From assembly GCF_003268275.1 (NCBI RefSeq), contig NZ_QLYR01000001.1:1-64000 (forward strand): 64,000 nt of DNA, given 5' to 3'. The notes beneath the pieces are model-generated. The model was not told where the DNA came from. It saw only the letters and a program-made list of their open reading frames with translations, and ran no database searches. Positions 14,020 to 22,957 of this stretch are shown here, piece by piece. Within the stretch, counting starts at the first letter, position 1. Every line of letters begins with the position of its first letter. This DNA comes from Hydrogeniiclostridium mannosilyticum (GTDB lineage: Bacteria > Bacillota > Clostridia > Oscillospirales > Acutalibacteraceae). The translations under genes and the position numbers were made by a program.

Positions 14020-15096
14020 TCAGTCGCCGAAGGTAATGCCAATATCCCGCGCCGCTTGAATCTCCTCACAGCTAACCGGCACCGTTTTCAGCTTACCGGC
14101 AACCTCAGACAAAGGAACAGGAACAATAGAGCCATTTCGCAGCGCAACCATATTCCCATAATTTTTTTGCATAATCAGCCTGGCGGCCGCCGCGCCGAAA
14201 CGGGTTGACAGCATCCGGTCGTAGGCACAGGGCTGCCCGCCGCGCTGGAAATGTCCGGGTACCGTAACACGGATCTCCTGTCCGGTAATCTGTTCAATTT
14301 CGTTCGCAACCCGATAGGCAATTGAAGGCTGTGTCATAGCGGCACGTGCCGCCTTAAATTCTTTTTTGGAAAGCTTTGACTCATCCAGCGAAATAGCTCC
14401 TTCAGCAACGGCTAGAATAGAAAAACGCTTGCCGGCCTTATTGCGTTCCTTCAAGGTTTTGGCAATGCTCTTGATGTTGTAGGGAATTTCCGGCAGCAAA
14501 ATAACATCCGCTCCGCCGGCAATCCCCGCATAAAGCGGCAGCCAACCTACCTTGTGCCCCATAATCTCGACAATGAAAACACGTCCATGAGAGGTTGCAG
14601 TGGTATGAATGCAATCAATCACATTCGTTGCAATTTCAAGCGCAGAATGGAAGCCAAAGGTCATGTCCGTTCCCCAAATGTCATTATCAATCGTCTTGGG
14701 CAGGGTCACTACATTCAAGCCCTCTTCGCTCAGCAGGTTCGCGGTTTTGTGTGTGCCATTACCACCCAAAATGATGAGGCAGTCCAGATTCATGCGCTTA
14801 TAATTGGCCTTCATGGCCTGGACCTTATCCACCTGGCCCTCTGCAACGACACGCATCAGCTTAAACGGCTGGCGGGAGGTGCCCAGAATCGTACCGCCCA
14901 GTGTCAGAATACCCGAAAAATCATTGGGCTTCATCTTGCAGTAAATTCCTTCAATTAAGCCCCGATAGCCATCCTGGATGCCATAAATTTCAACCTCCTC
15001 ATCAAACTCTTCGTACAATGCCTTAGCCACTCCACGAATAGCCGCATTTAGCCCCTGGCAATCGCCTCCGCTTGTCAATATTCCAAATCTTTTCAT
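14020..15096 (-). CDS. 6-phosphofructokinase, group III-like with mixed donor-site residues
   Basis: The 358-residue protein phosphorylates fructose 6-phosphate. The start TSGGDCQGLNAAIRG, GGNGT (111-115), PKTIDND (133-139), and MGHKVGWLP are all phosphofructokinase motifs. Gly after GGN is the ATP-type residue, whereas Lys in PKTIDND is typical of pyrophosphate-type and actinobacterial group III enzymes; the usual Asp/Glu of GGD/GGE is Asn here. Phosphoryl donor is therefore uncertain. It is the last gene of a ppx-ppk-pfk transcript (64 bp after ppk), which makes polyphosphate or pyrophosphate use worth considering. A second, canonical ATP-type enzyme is at 39168-40136. Confidence 0.88.
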   Translation of the reverse strand: MKRFGILTSGGDCQGLNAAIRGVAKALYEEFDEEVEIYGIQDGYRGLIEGIYCKMKPNDFSGILTLGGTILGTSRQPFKLMRVVAEGQVDKVQAMKANYKRMNLDCLIILGGNGTHKTANLLSEEGLNVVTLPKTIDNDIWGTDMTFGFHSALEIATNVIDCIHTTATSHGRVFIVEIMGHKVGWLPLYAGIAGGADVILLPEIPYNIKSIAKTLKERNKAGKRFSILAVAEGAISLDESKLSKKEFKAARAAMTQPSIAYRVANEIEQITGQEIRVTVPGHFQRGGQPCAYDRMLSTRFGAAAARLIMQKNYGNMVALRNGSIVPVPLSEVAGKLKTVPVSCEEIQAARDIGITFGD

Positions 15097-15160
15097 AATA
15101 TAGCCCTCCTAATAACATCCTTCGCTATTTTGCTTTCCAAATATAATTCCGCCCGTCCTC

Positions 15161-17284
15161 TCAGGAATGGATAAGGTCGGAGCTGCGGATCGGCTTAAAG
15201 GGTTTATTTTCGTCATCCTCTTCCAGTGCCTTAACAGCCTTAGCGGCAAGACGGCCAAACTCCACCTGGCAATTAACGGGAAGCTTTCCGCGCCGGTCAA
15301 TATGTTCATAGCTGGTACTGGGCAGCATCACCCGGGTGTTCATATTGTCGTTCCACATCAAGTCCAAAATGGAAAAAGCGCGTTCCTTCACGAGCGGATC
15401 CTCAACCGGAAAAACAAGCTCTACACGCCGGTCCAGGTTACGGGGCATCCAGTCGGCGCTGCCCATATATATTTTAGGGGTTCCGGCATTTTCAAAGCGG
15501 AAAATACGGCTGTGCTCCAGGAATTGCCCGACAATACTGTGTACGCTGATGTTTTCACTTGTACCCGGCAGGCCCGGCACCAGGCAGCAGATGCCGCGGA
15601 CAATCAGCCGCACCGGAACTCCCGCCTGTGAGGCCTGATACAGCTCCGCAATAATTTCAGGATCCACCAGGGAATTTACCTTGGCTGTAATCCCGCAGGG
15701 CAGCGATTGGGCGGCATTCGCGGCTTCCTGCCGAATCATGCGCACGAAAAAGCTGCGCATACCATGCGGCGCGACGACAAACTTGTGGTATTCAGGCGGA
15801 CGGGAATACCCCGTCAGAACATTAAACAAAGAGGACGCATCGGCACCAAAGGGTTCCCGGCAGGTAAACATTCCAATGTCGGTATAAAGCTTTGCGGTTG
15901 AGTCATTATAATTGCCGGTACCGACATGAAGATAGCGGCGGATGCCGTCCTCATCATGTCGAACCACCAAAAGAATTTTGCAGTGTGTCTTCAGCCCGGC
16001 TAAACCGTAAATGACATGGCAGCCGGCCTGCTCCAGCTTTTTCGCCCATAGGATATTATTTTCCTCATCAAAACGGGCCTTCAGCTCGACAAGTACGGTC
16101 ACTTGCTTCCCATTTTCCGCCGCCCTGATCAGTGCCGCAACAATGGGAGAATTGCCGCTGACTCGGTAAAGCGTCTGCTTAATTGCCAGGACATTCTGAT
16201 CCTCAGCCGCCTGCCGTACAAAATTGACGACGCAGTCAAAGCTCTCATATGGATGGTGGACCATGCGGTCACGCTCACGGATTGCCTCAAAAATATCGGA
16301 ATATCCCCAGAAATCTGCTGGTGGATTCACATGGCGAACTGGCTTGAAGCAATAATCCTCATAGCCGTGCTGACCGGCAAATTTAGACAGAAATGTCAGA
16401 TCCAGCGGACCAGGAAGCTGATAGATTTCCTCCTCTTCCACGTCCAGCATCTCCGTAAGAAATTCCTTGGTTTCCGCATCGCAATGCTGAGACAGCTCCA
16501 AGCGCACCGGCTTACCGCGTTTCCTCTTTTTTATGGACTTTTGAACCGCAGCCATCAGGTCCTCTGCTTCTTCGTCGATGTCCAGGTCCGAATTGCGTGT
16601 GATGCGGAAAGCCGCGCAGGACTGAATTGCGTGCAGCTCAAAAAGCTCCGCGATTTGCTGAATGATCACATCCTCCAGCAGAATAAAACAACAACGCCGA
16701 CCGTCCGCCGGCGGAAGCTGCATAAACCGGGACAAAATGCCCGGCACCTGAACAACGGCAAACTTGGACTCGCCTTGCATATCCGTCAAATGAACAGCAA
16801 TATTCAGGCTCTTATTGGCCAAAAAGGGGAACGGGCGGCTTCGGTCCACAGCAAGAGGGGTCAGCACAGGGAAAAGAACTTTTTCAAAATAATCGCGGAC
16901 AAAATGCTGCTGCTCCTCATCCAAAGACTGCGGCTGCGCAAAGGAAATGCCTATCCTTTTTAGCGCGGGAAGCAAGGAGCGCGTATAACAGGAATATTGC
17001 TTTTCTGAGAAGCTTTTAATTTTTTCCGTTAGCAGCGGGAGCAGCTCCTTCGGAGAAAGCCCGGAGGCATCCGGTGTCTGGTAGCCAGATGCCACCTGCT
17101 CCTGGACGCCGGCTACACGAACCATAAAAAACTCATCCAAATTGGAAGCTGTAATCGCCAAAAAACGCAGCCGTTCCATGACTGGATTATCCTTCTTAAA
17201 GGCCTCCTCCAGCACACGTGCATTGAAATCCATCCAGCTTAATTCGCGGTTTAGATAGGGTACCTTATTTTTTTCATTAGTCAT
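15161..17284 (-). CDS. ppk: polyphosphate kinase PPK1
   Basis: It makes long-chain polyphosphate from ATP reversibly. The protein is 707 residues from the ATG at 17284, chosen for AAAGGTG upstream rather than ATGs overlapping the previous stop. The N-terminal motif YLNRELSWMDFNARVLEEA is diagnostic, and the catalytic histidine lies in GLKTHCKILLV (His434), with the second conserved region SVHSIVGQFLEHSRIF near 580. It follows the exopolyphosphatase gene by 23 bp and precedes the phosphofructokinase, so polyphosphate synthesis and breakdown are co-transcribed. Confidence 0.96.
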   Translation of the reverse strand: MTNEKNKVPYLNRELSWMDFNARVLEEAFKKDNPVMERLRFLAITASNLDEFFMVRVAGVQEQVASGYQTPDASGLSPKELLPLLTEKIKSFSEKQYSCYTRSLLPALKRIGISFAQPQSLDEEQQHFVRDYFEKVLFPVLTPLAVDRSRPFPFLANKSLNIAVHLTDMQGESKFAVVQVPGILSRFMQLPPADGRRCCFILLEDVIIQQIAELFELHAIQSCAAFRITRNSDLDIDEEAEDLMAAVQKSIKKRKRGKPVRLELSQHCDAETKEFLTEMLDVEEEEIYQLPGPLDLTFLSKFAGQHGYEDYCFKPVRHVNPPADFWGYSDIFEAIRERDRMVHHPYESFDCVVNFVRQAAEDQNVLAIKQTLYRVSGNSPIVAALIRAAENGKQVTVLVELKARFDEENNILWAKKLEQAGCHVIYGLAGLKTHCKILLVVRHDEDGIRRYLHVGTGNYNDSTAKLYTDIGMFTCREPFGADASSLFNVLTGYSRPPEYHKFVVAPHGMRSFFVRMIRQEAANAAQSLPCGITAKVNSLVDPEIIAELYQASQAGVPVRLIVRGICCLVPGLPGTSENISVHSIVGQFLEHSRIFRFENAGTPKIYMGSADWMPRNLDRRVELVFPVEDPLVKERAFSILDLMWNDNMNTRVMLPSTSYEHIDRRGKLPVNCQVEFGRLAAKAVKALEEDDENKPFKPIRSSDLIHS

Positions 17285-17307
17285 GCTATTCCAACACCTT
17301 TTATTCA

Positions 17308-18852
17308 TCAATCAATCAAAAAAGATTTTACTATCAACTGCGGGGTAACGCCAAAAACCTCCTTAAATAATGGGGCAGACTGTTCAAAGGCCCATTTTTC
17401 TAAAAACAGGTTTTCATTGCTCTCTGCTGTAATAATTAAATTGTCACCAGCCAGCTTTACCTTAATATCGCTCAGTTTCTGCTTTTGCGATTTATCGAGT
17501 GAATTCGCCACTAAAAAGATGGCAACCAACTTGGAAATAACCAGCCGCTCCTCGTCCGACAGCGATTGAAACTCGCTCTCCTCAAAGGAAGGGACATCGT
17601 ATTCATTATAGCGGGAAACATAGGCAATGTACAGCATTTCGTTGTCTGTCATCCCATAAATATCTATGTTTTTTATCAGATCAAAAGTACTAATCAGGTG
17701 CCGCTTCGAGTTTACATAATGCCCACACTCATGGAGGATGGTCGCCAGTTCCAGGATCAGCCGCTTCCGCTGGTTGAGCCCGTGCGCCCCTTTCATTTTA
17801 TCGAAAATTTTACAGGCAAAACGATGCGTGAGTTCCGCATGTTCGCTGCTGCAATGATAGGTCTTGGCAACCATTGCCGCACAGGACAGCGCGCAGCGCC
17901 GTACATGCTCCTCATATTGAGCCACACTTTGCGGCGCCAGCAGCTCACGTGTAACCGCGTTCCACAATTCTACCCGGGGTGCAATGATAAATTCCACCTT
18001 TGTCAAACGGATAAGGCGGACATAAATCGCCAGAGCGGAATACAGCAGCTCGGCAGTCTCCTCATTGAGGCCATAAAGGTAGCTGATTTTTTCCGTCGAG
18101 CAGGAGCGAATCTCCCGAAATAGCTTTCGTACTCTTTTGGACTCTAAAATATAACGGTTTTCCTGTGGTTCCACCCCGCATATTTTGGCAATCAGCTGAA
18201 TTTCATTTCCAGCTAGGATCAAATTGTTGATATTTTCCAGAGAAGAAATATTATTATGGCGCATGATGACGTTAAGATACTCGGCGACTACTGTATAGAA
18301 GTCGTCTGTACGATCCTGAATACTGCCGAGCATATCATGAAGCTTAAGCGCACCCATTGGGATATTTTGTGATGAACGCATCTGCTGCCCGTCATAAATA
18401 GCCAATCCAATGCTGCCTGCCCCAATGTGGGAAATCAGGCAGGTTCCCAATTCCGAAACATCAACCGTTTTCAGAATTTCGAAATAAATGAGCGTTTTTT
18501 CCTGGTCGTCCTCAAACACTTCGACATCCATATGATTCTGTATTTTCAGCTGATCTGCAATGAAAGCCTTATTCTCGGCCTCGCGCAAGGCGGTGGTGGA
18601 GACAACGCGGTATTTAGAAACACCGTATTCTTCCATCACCTCGCAGAAGCCACGCAATATTTTAGACAATTCCCGCAGGCTTTCAAAGCTTATTTTTCCC
18701 TCGGCGAAAACCTCATGCCCCAACGAGAGCGGATATTCCAGGTAATCCAATTGGGTAATTTCTCCTTTTTGGATCTGGGAAATCCCCATTTTAATCATAT
18801 TGGAACCAATATCGATCACAGCGGCTGCTTTACTTGATTTTTTGCGGTTCAT
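17308..18852 (-). CDS. ppx: Ppx/GppA-family exopolyphosphatase with C-terminal HD domain
   Basis: The 514-residue protein has an actin-like phosphatase fold at the N-terminus (AVIDIGSNMIKMGI, VVSTTALREAENK, and a diverged phosphate loop HIGAGSIGLAIY in place of the usual GGGS). From about residue 310 comes an HD-type domain with HECGHYVNSKRHL. It would release phosphate from polyphosphate or act on guanosine pentaphosphate. The diverged GGGS loop leaves the activity uncertain. The ATG at 18852 has AAGGTGG 8 nt upstream. First gene of the ppx-ppk-pfk operon. Confidence 0.88.
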   Translation of the reverse strand: MNRKKSSKAAAVIDIGSNMIKMGISQIQKGEITQLDYLEYPLSLGHEVFAEGKISFESLRELSKILRGFCEVMEEYGVSKYRVVSTTALREAENKAFIADQLKIQNHMDVEVFEDDQEKTLIYFEILKTVDVSELGTCLISHIGAGSIGLAIYDGQQMRSSQNIPMGALKLHDMLGSIQDRTDDFYTVVAEYLNVIMRHNNISSLENINNLILAGNEIQLIAKICGVEPQENRYILESKRVRKLFREIRSCSTEKISYLYGLNEETAELLYSALAIYVRLIRLTKVEFIIAPRVELWNAVTRELLAPQSVAQYEEHVRRCALSCAAMVAKTYHCSSEHAELTHRFACKIFDKMKGAHGLNQRKRLILELATILHECGHYVNSKRHLISTFDLIKNIDIYGMTDNEMLYIAYVSRYNEYDVPSFEESEFQSLSDEERLVISKLVAIFLVANSLDKSQKQKLSDIKVKLAGDNLIITAESNENLFLEKWAFEQSAPLFKEVFGVTPQLIVKSFLID

Positions 18853-18885
18853 TGATATTCCACCTTGTTTTAGGATAATATTATA

Positions 18886-18914
18886 ATTATAGCAATAGTT
18901 TATGCATGACACAA
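18886..18914 (-). promoter_or_regulatory. promoter of the ppx-ppk-pfk operon
   Basis: -35 TTGTGT (18909-18914), 17-bp spacer, -10 TATAAT (18886-18891), 34 nt upstream of the ppx start. Confidence 0.65.
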
Positions 18915-19016
18915 GAAAAGAACGGTTAAATTTTACAAAAATTAGAATAAAATATATTTTCTAAGGTTTATTCTGCTGTTTTTTTCAAAACATAAAAAAG
19001 ATCTTAAATTTTTTAC

Positions 19017-19044
19017 TTGATTTTTTTTTAGCTTTCGTTATAAT
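19017..19044 (+). promoter_or_regulatory. promoter of tRNA-Ser
   Basis: -35 TTGATT (19017-19022), 16-bp spacer, -10 TATAAT (19039-19044), ending 30 nt before the tRNA 5' end. Confidence 0.7.
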
Positions 19045-19074
19045 ATCACTTGTGCCAAGTAGTAACTTGTAAAT

Positions 19075-19161
19075 GGAGAGGTATTCTAATTGGTAAGGAG
19101 CCACATTGGAAATGTGGTGTGCCGCAAGGCATTGTGCGTTCGAGTCGCATCCTCTCCGCCA
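19075..19161 (+). tRNA. tRNA-Ser (anticodon GGA)
   Basis: Acceptor GGAGAGG pairs with CCTCTCC. The anticodon stem CCACA/TGTGG has loop TTGGAAA with anticodon GGA at 19108-19110. A long variable arm typical of serine tRNAs follows (TGTGCCGCAAGGCATTGTG), and CCA is encoded. It has its own promoter and terminator. Confidence 0.95.
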
Positions 19162-19184
19162 AAAGGGTATTTTGTACCACAAAT

Positions 19185-19214
19185 AAAAAGCCTCGATTAT
19201 AATCGAGGCTTTTT
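19185..19214. terminator. terminator after tRNA-Ser
   Basis: AAAAAGCCTCGATTATAATCGAGGCTTTTT is a near-complete palindrome with a T run. It can act for the tRNA on + and for the fucosidase gene on minus. Confidence 0.85.
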
Positions 19215-19232
19215 ATTTTTTTCCACAGTCTG

Positions 19233-20210
19233 TTATTTGCCGGCGTTTTTTAAAATTGCCGCTGCAGGCGCAGGGATTCTGCCCAAAGAATCCGGCCCTA
19301 CATTGAGCAGATAGTTCACGCCGCGGTCGTTTAAATGCTTCTTAATCGCCCGCACGCGCGCGGCATCCTTCCAGTTGTTATCAAAGCTCTTATAGCCCCA
19401 TGTGTCATTCAACGTCGCCGGCGTCTCAACAAGCTCCTCTGCCATATAGGCATCTGGAATCTCATTATCACCCATTGAGCGATAATCGCCGACTCCGTTC
19501 CCGATTCTGGAATTAACCAGGCAGTCCGGTTGATATTGTTTTACCATATGATAGAGCTCCATACTCTGCTCTGTGGAAATACTGGAGGGCGTGTCAAACC
19601 AAATCAGGCATAAATCGCCGTAATTGGTCAGCAGCTCCTTGACCTGGGGCTTAATCTTATCGCGGAAACACTGCGCATAATCCTTATGCTCATCATCCGG
19701 AAAATCCCAGTTATTCACCCAATACCGCAGCTCCCGCTCCTCCGGGCCGCAGCCGCTCCAGGTTTTCCCCATCTGCCAGCCTCCGCCGTTCGGTTCGCTC
19801 CAATCCAAGTCTTGCGAATAATACAAGCCCAATTTGAGCCCATGCTTATAGCAGGCCTCGGCAATTTCAGCAATGACATCCCGCCGGAACGGCGTGCCGT
19901 CATAAATGTTAAATCTACTAACCTGAGAACGGTATAGCGCAAAGCCCTCATGGTGTTTGGCAGTCACCACCATATACCGCATCCCGGCGGACTTTGCCAG
20001 CTTCACCCAGTCCTCAGCATTGAACAGCACCGGATTAAAAGCTTTCGCCAGCTCGTGGTATTCAGCGTTTGGAATGCGATAGTACTGCTGGATCCATTCA
20101 CCGATTCCCGTCATGCGCTTACCTTTCCATTCCCCCGCAGGGAGCGTATAAAGCCCCCAATGGATCATCATGCCGAACTGGGCCTCCTTAAACCATTTCT
20201 TATTATCCAT
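19233..20210 (-). CDS. alpha-L-fucosidase, GH29 family
   Basis: The protein is 325 residues, shorter than most GH29 enzymes because it lacks the C-terminal beta-sandwich. It would release L-fucose from host glycans or short oligosaccharides. Motifs are FGMMIHWGLYTLPAGEW at the start, YMVVTAKHHEGFALYRS, LGLYYSQDLDW, and LIWFDTP with the likely nucleophile Asp near residue 205. There is no signal peptide, so it works in the cytoplasm on imported sugars. The ATG at 20210 has AAAGGAG 9 nt upstream. It stands beside the glycyl-radical enzyme island but in a separate transcript. Confidence 0.9.
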   Translation of the reverse strand: MDNKKWFKEAQFGMMIHWGLYTLPAGEWKGKRMTGIGEWIQQYYRIPNAEYHELAKAFNPVLFNAEDWVKLAKSAGMRYMVVTAKHHEGFALYRSQVSRFNIYDGTPFRRDVIAEIAEACYKHGLKLGLYYSQDLDWSEPNGGGWQMGKTWSGCGPEERELRYWVNNWDFPDDEHKDYAQCFRDKIKPQVKELLTNYGDLCLIWFDTPSSISTEQSMELYHMVKQYQPDCLVNSRIGNGVGDYRSMGDNEIPDAYMAEELVETPATLNDTWGYKSFDNNWKDAARVRAIKKHLNDRGVNYLLNVGPDSLGRIPAPAAAILKNAGK

Positions 20211-20425
20211 GCCTGTCAACTCCTTTAATTTCTCATTTTACCTTTTAAGAGCCCCAAACAGGGCGCGCCGCCCTTACTGCTGATAATATAGCCCAATGCC
20301 GGCGGGTTGTCAACAAAAACAGACTTTACTTGTACACTGCCCATGTCTGGCAGCACAGGCGCTCCGCTCTGTTCCTGCTCACGCAGCACATCGTAATAAA
20401 CTATTAAAAAACACAACATAATGAA

Positions 20426-20453
20426 TTGACTTCCTTGGATAAACGAATAAAAT
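20426..20453 (+). promoter_or_regulatory. promoter of the URO-D-family gene
   Basis: -35 TTGACT (20426-20431), 16-bp spacer, -10 TAAAAT (20448-20453). The remaining part of the 20211-20496 gap shows no convincing gene. Confidence 0.65.
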
Positions 20454-20496
20454 AAAAAATAATAAAGGCCTTATCTTAAATAATGGGGAGTAAACT

Positions 20497-21612
20497 ATGA
20501 GACGAAATGCCTTCGAGCAAACAATAAACCATCAAAACCCTGACCACCTGATTTTGGACTTGGGCGGCTGTCCGCTCTCCGGCATGGACGGAAACGCCGC
20601 TAAAAAGCTCTCGGACCTGCTGGGTTATCGAGGCTATGAAACCCTTATGGGCTATGGAATCGACGAGCGGATTTTAAAGTATCTCGACATTGATACCCGT
20701 GGCGTAGGATGGATTCTGCGGCCGGAAAAATCTGTCTACCAAAAAATATCAGATACCGAGTATATTGATGAATGGGGCCTGCGCCGTGTTTTTACTGGCA
20801 TGTACTGGGATATTGTTGAAAATCCCCTGCGGGGCGCTACCCTGATGGATTTAGAAAATTACCCATTTCCGGACCCATATACAATTTCACAAAAAGAGCT
20901 GGACGAAATTGCCGCATCCGCTAAAAAGCTCTATCGAGAGACCGACTATATCATCTGTGCCTCGCACCCTACCTATGGTATTTTTGAGCTTGGCTGCTGG
21001 ATGTGCGGCTTTGACGACTTCATGATCAAAATGGCTCTGGAGCCCGAATTTGTCACTCGTTTTTTTGAAATCATCTTCAATTACCAAAAAGTTGTCAGTG
21101 AGATGTACTACAGTGCAGTCGGCGATTACATCCATTATACTTCCAGCGGAGACGATTTTGCGACCCAAAGCAGCACGTTTATCTCCAATGATATGTTCAA
21201 CGAAATGATCAAGCCTTATTTTAAAGAGCGCATTGCCTTGACAAAAAAGCTGACCAAGGCAAAATTTCTGCACCACAGCTGCGGCAGCGTTTTTCCTTTG
21301 ATCCCGGATCTGATCGATGCCGGCGTCGAAATTCTGAACCCCATTCAGCCGACCAATGCCTCTATGTCTCCAGCTAATCTAAAGCAGTTTTACGGCCGCC
21401 AGATCGTATTCCATGGCGGCCTGGACACCCAGGACCTGCTTCCGCATGGAAACCAAGCGAGTATTGAGCAGGGGGTAAAAGCCCTGCTGGACGACATTTA
21501 TGTGGACGGCGGCTATATTTTTGCCGCAGCACATAATATTCAAGACGACGTTCCTCCCGAGAATATTATCCACATGTTTCAGGCCGCGCGCAAAATTTCT
21601 GATCGCCGGTAA
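20497..21612 (+). CDS. uroporphyrinogen decarboxylase-fold protein (possible methyltransferase)
   Basis: The 371-residue protein belongs to the URO-D superfamily, which includes heme-pathway decarboxylases and MtaA/CmuA-type methyltransferases. Visible features are the N-terminal RRNAFEQTINHQNPDH, HHSCGSVFPLIPDLIDAGVE near residue 257 with the zinc-ligand-like HxCG motif, and IVFHGGLDTQDLLP near 305. The HxCG signature and the absence of other heme genes favour a cofactor-linked methyl transfer or a catabolic role over heme synthesis. The RBS is GGGGAGT. It is monocistronic, bounded by a promoter and a terminator, and convergent with the MDR dehydrogenase. Confidence 0.8.
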   Translation: MRRNAFEQTINHQNPDHLILDLGGCPLSGMDGNAAKKLSDLLGYRGYETLMGYGIDERILKYLDIDTRGVGWILRPEKSVYQKISDTEYIDEWGLRRVFTGMYWDIVENPLRGATLMDLENYPFPDPYTISQKELDEIAASAKKLYRETDYIICASHPTYGIFELGCWMCGFDDFMIKMALEPEFVTRFFEIIFNYQKVVSEMYYSAVGDYIHYTSSGDDFATQSSTFISNDMFNEMIKPYFKERIALTKKLTKAKFLHHSCGSVFPLIPDLIDAGVEILNPIQPTNASMSPANLKQFYGRQIVFHGGLDTQDLLPHGNQASIEQGVKALLDDIYVDGGYIFAAAHNIQDDVPPENIIHMFQAARKISDRR

Positions 21613-21641
21613 AAGGCAAGTCATATTGCGCCTCTACTGCC

Positions 21642-21676
21642 AAAAGAGGGATGTCCAGGAAGGACATCCCTCTTTT
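21642..21676. terminator. bidirectional terminator
   Basis: AAAAGAGGGATGTCC (21642-21656) pairs with GGACATCCCTCTTTT (21662-21676). It ends the URO-D-family gene on + and can act for the MDR dehydrogenase on minus. Confidence 0.88.
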
Positions 21677-21817
21677 ACATTGCCCTCGGCAAGAACGCCT
21701 TTGCGGACCGGTAAGAACTGCCTCTAAACAAGATGTTTGGAGGTTCCCGGAAAATCCCGGGAACAAGCATAGCCAGGCCTTGCCAGGGGACCCGCAGCTG
21801 TTTGCCCCCTAATAGTT

Positions 21818-22921
21818 TTACCGCTCTGGGACCAACAGGGTTTTTATATTTTTTCCAGCCTGGACGGCCTGAAACGCTTCGTTGATTTGCGGGACAGAAT
21901 AGTCGGTATGCAGCCGGTCAATAGCCGCATAAAGCTGGGGATTATTTTGCAGAAACTGCAAATAGGCTTTGACGTCCTCTACCGCATACTGAGAGGAACC
22001 GATCAAATGCAGGGCATTAAACGTAATTTTCTGCGGTTCAATCTCTACCGCGCCGCTGTTTGAATATTGGCCGGGAATCAGGTAGACGCCCCTGTTGCGC
22101 AGCATACCAAGCCCCTGCGGAACAGCCCGAGGATTTCCTGAAGATTCAAACACCAGATCCGCGGCCAGGCCGTCATTATAGCGCTCTATTACAGCTAGGA
22201 TGCCCTCCTGCCCATCATCTGCCATGCTGAGGACCGCGGCAGCACCCAGCTGCCGCGCATACTGGTCGCGTTCCTCCTTGCGGCTGCCGGTTACAGCAAT
22301 TACATTGGGAACCCCCATCGCCTTCAGATATAGCAGAGCAAACATGCCCACCGGCCCCAAGCCTTGTATCACGGCCGTTGAAATTTCCCGAAGTTTACAG
22401 CCCGCTTTTTCAGCCAGCTGAAAGGCGTGCAGGACAGTAGGGCCGGCACAGGCAAACACATCCACCATGACTGGGTTCAGCTCAGAAGGAATTTTAATTA
22501 AATTCTTTACAGGTGAGTAATTATACTCTGCATAGCCGCCGTATAGGTGCGGCGCTATAGCCGGATCTCCGCCATTGGTGACGCCCATATGTACACAATT
22601 GGCATCATCCCCTGCCCGGCATAAGCGGCAATGCCCGCAAGGGCAAGCAATATCTACAATCACGCGGTCCCCCGCCTGTATACCATATTGTTTACTATCC
22701 GATGCCGATAACGCCTCCACTTCTCCTATAAATTCATGCCCGATAATGGCCGGCATATTCACCGGAATTTTCCCCTTGTAAATATGAACATCTGTTCCGC
22801 AGATTCCACTGGCAATCAGTCTGATTTTTGCCATCCCCTCCGGTGGGTTGGTCAGCTCAAACTCCTGAATTTCAAACGGACGGTTGGTTGCGGTCAGCAC
22901 CGCTGCTCTTACTTTTCTCAT
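21818..22921 (-). CDS. zinc-dependent medium-chain dehydrogenase
   Basis: The 367-residue protein has catalytic zinc ligands in GICGTDVH and GHEFIGEVEA, the structural zinc loop CPCGHCRLCRAGDDANC, and the Rossmann motif GLGPVGMFALLYL near residue 185. It oxidises or reduces an alcohol/ketone with NAD(P). It resembles sorbitol/threonine dehydrogenase-type members. It follows the glycyl-radical activase gene by 36 bp on the same strand, so it probably works on the product or substrate of the glycyl-radical enzyme. The exact substrate cannot be read from sequence. Confidence 0.9.
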   Translation of the reverse strand: MRKVRAAVLTATNRPFEIQEFELTNPPEGMAKIRLIASGICGTDVHIYKGKIPVNMPAIIGHEFIGEVEALSASDSKQYGIQAGDRVIVDIACPCGHCRLCRAGDDANCVHMGVTNGGDPAIAPHLYGGYAEYNYSPVKNLIKIPSELNPVMVDVFACAGPTVLHAFQLAEKAGCKLREISTAVIQGLGPVGMFALLYLKAMGVPNVIAVTGSRKEERDQYARQLGAAAVLSMADDGQEGILAVIERYNDGLAADLVFESSGNPRAVPQGLGMLRNRGVYLIPGQYSNSGAVEIEPQKITFNALHLIGSSQYAVEDVKAYLQFLQNNPQLYAAIDRLHTDYSVPQINEAFQAVQAGKNIKTLLVPER

Positions 22922-22957
22922 ACATTGACCTCATTTCTGAAATAATATAATTGCCCA

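Noticed and set aside
20225-20419. 64-residue minus frame upstream of the fucosidase
   Set aside because: No recognisable domain or RBS; probably intergenic.
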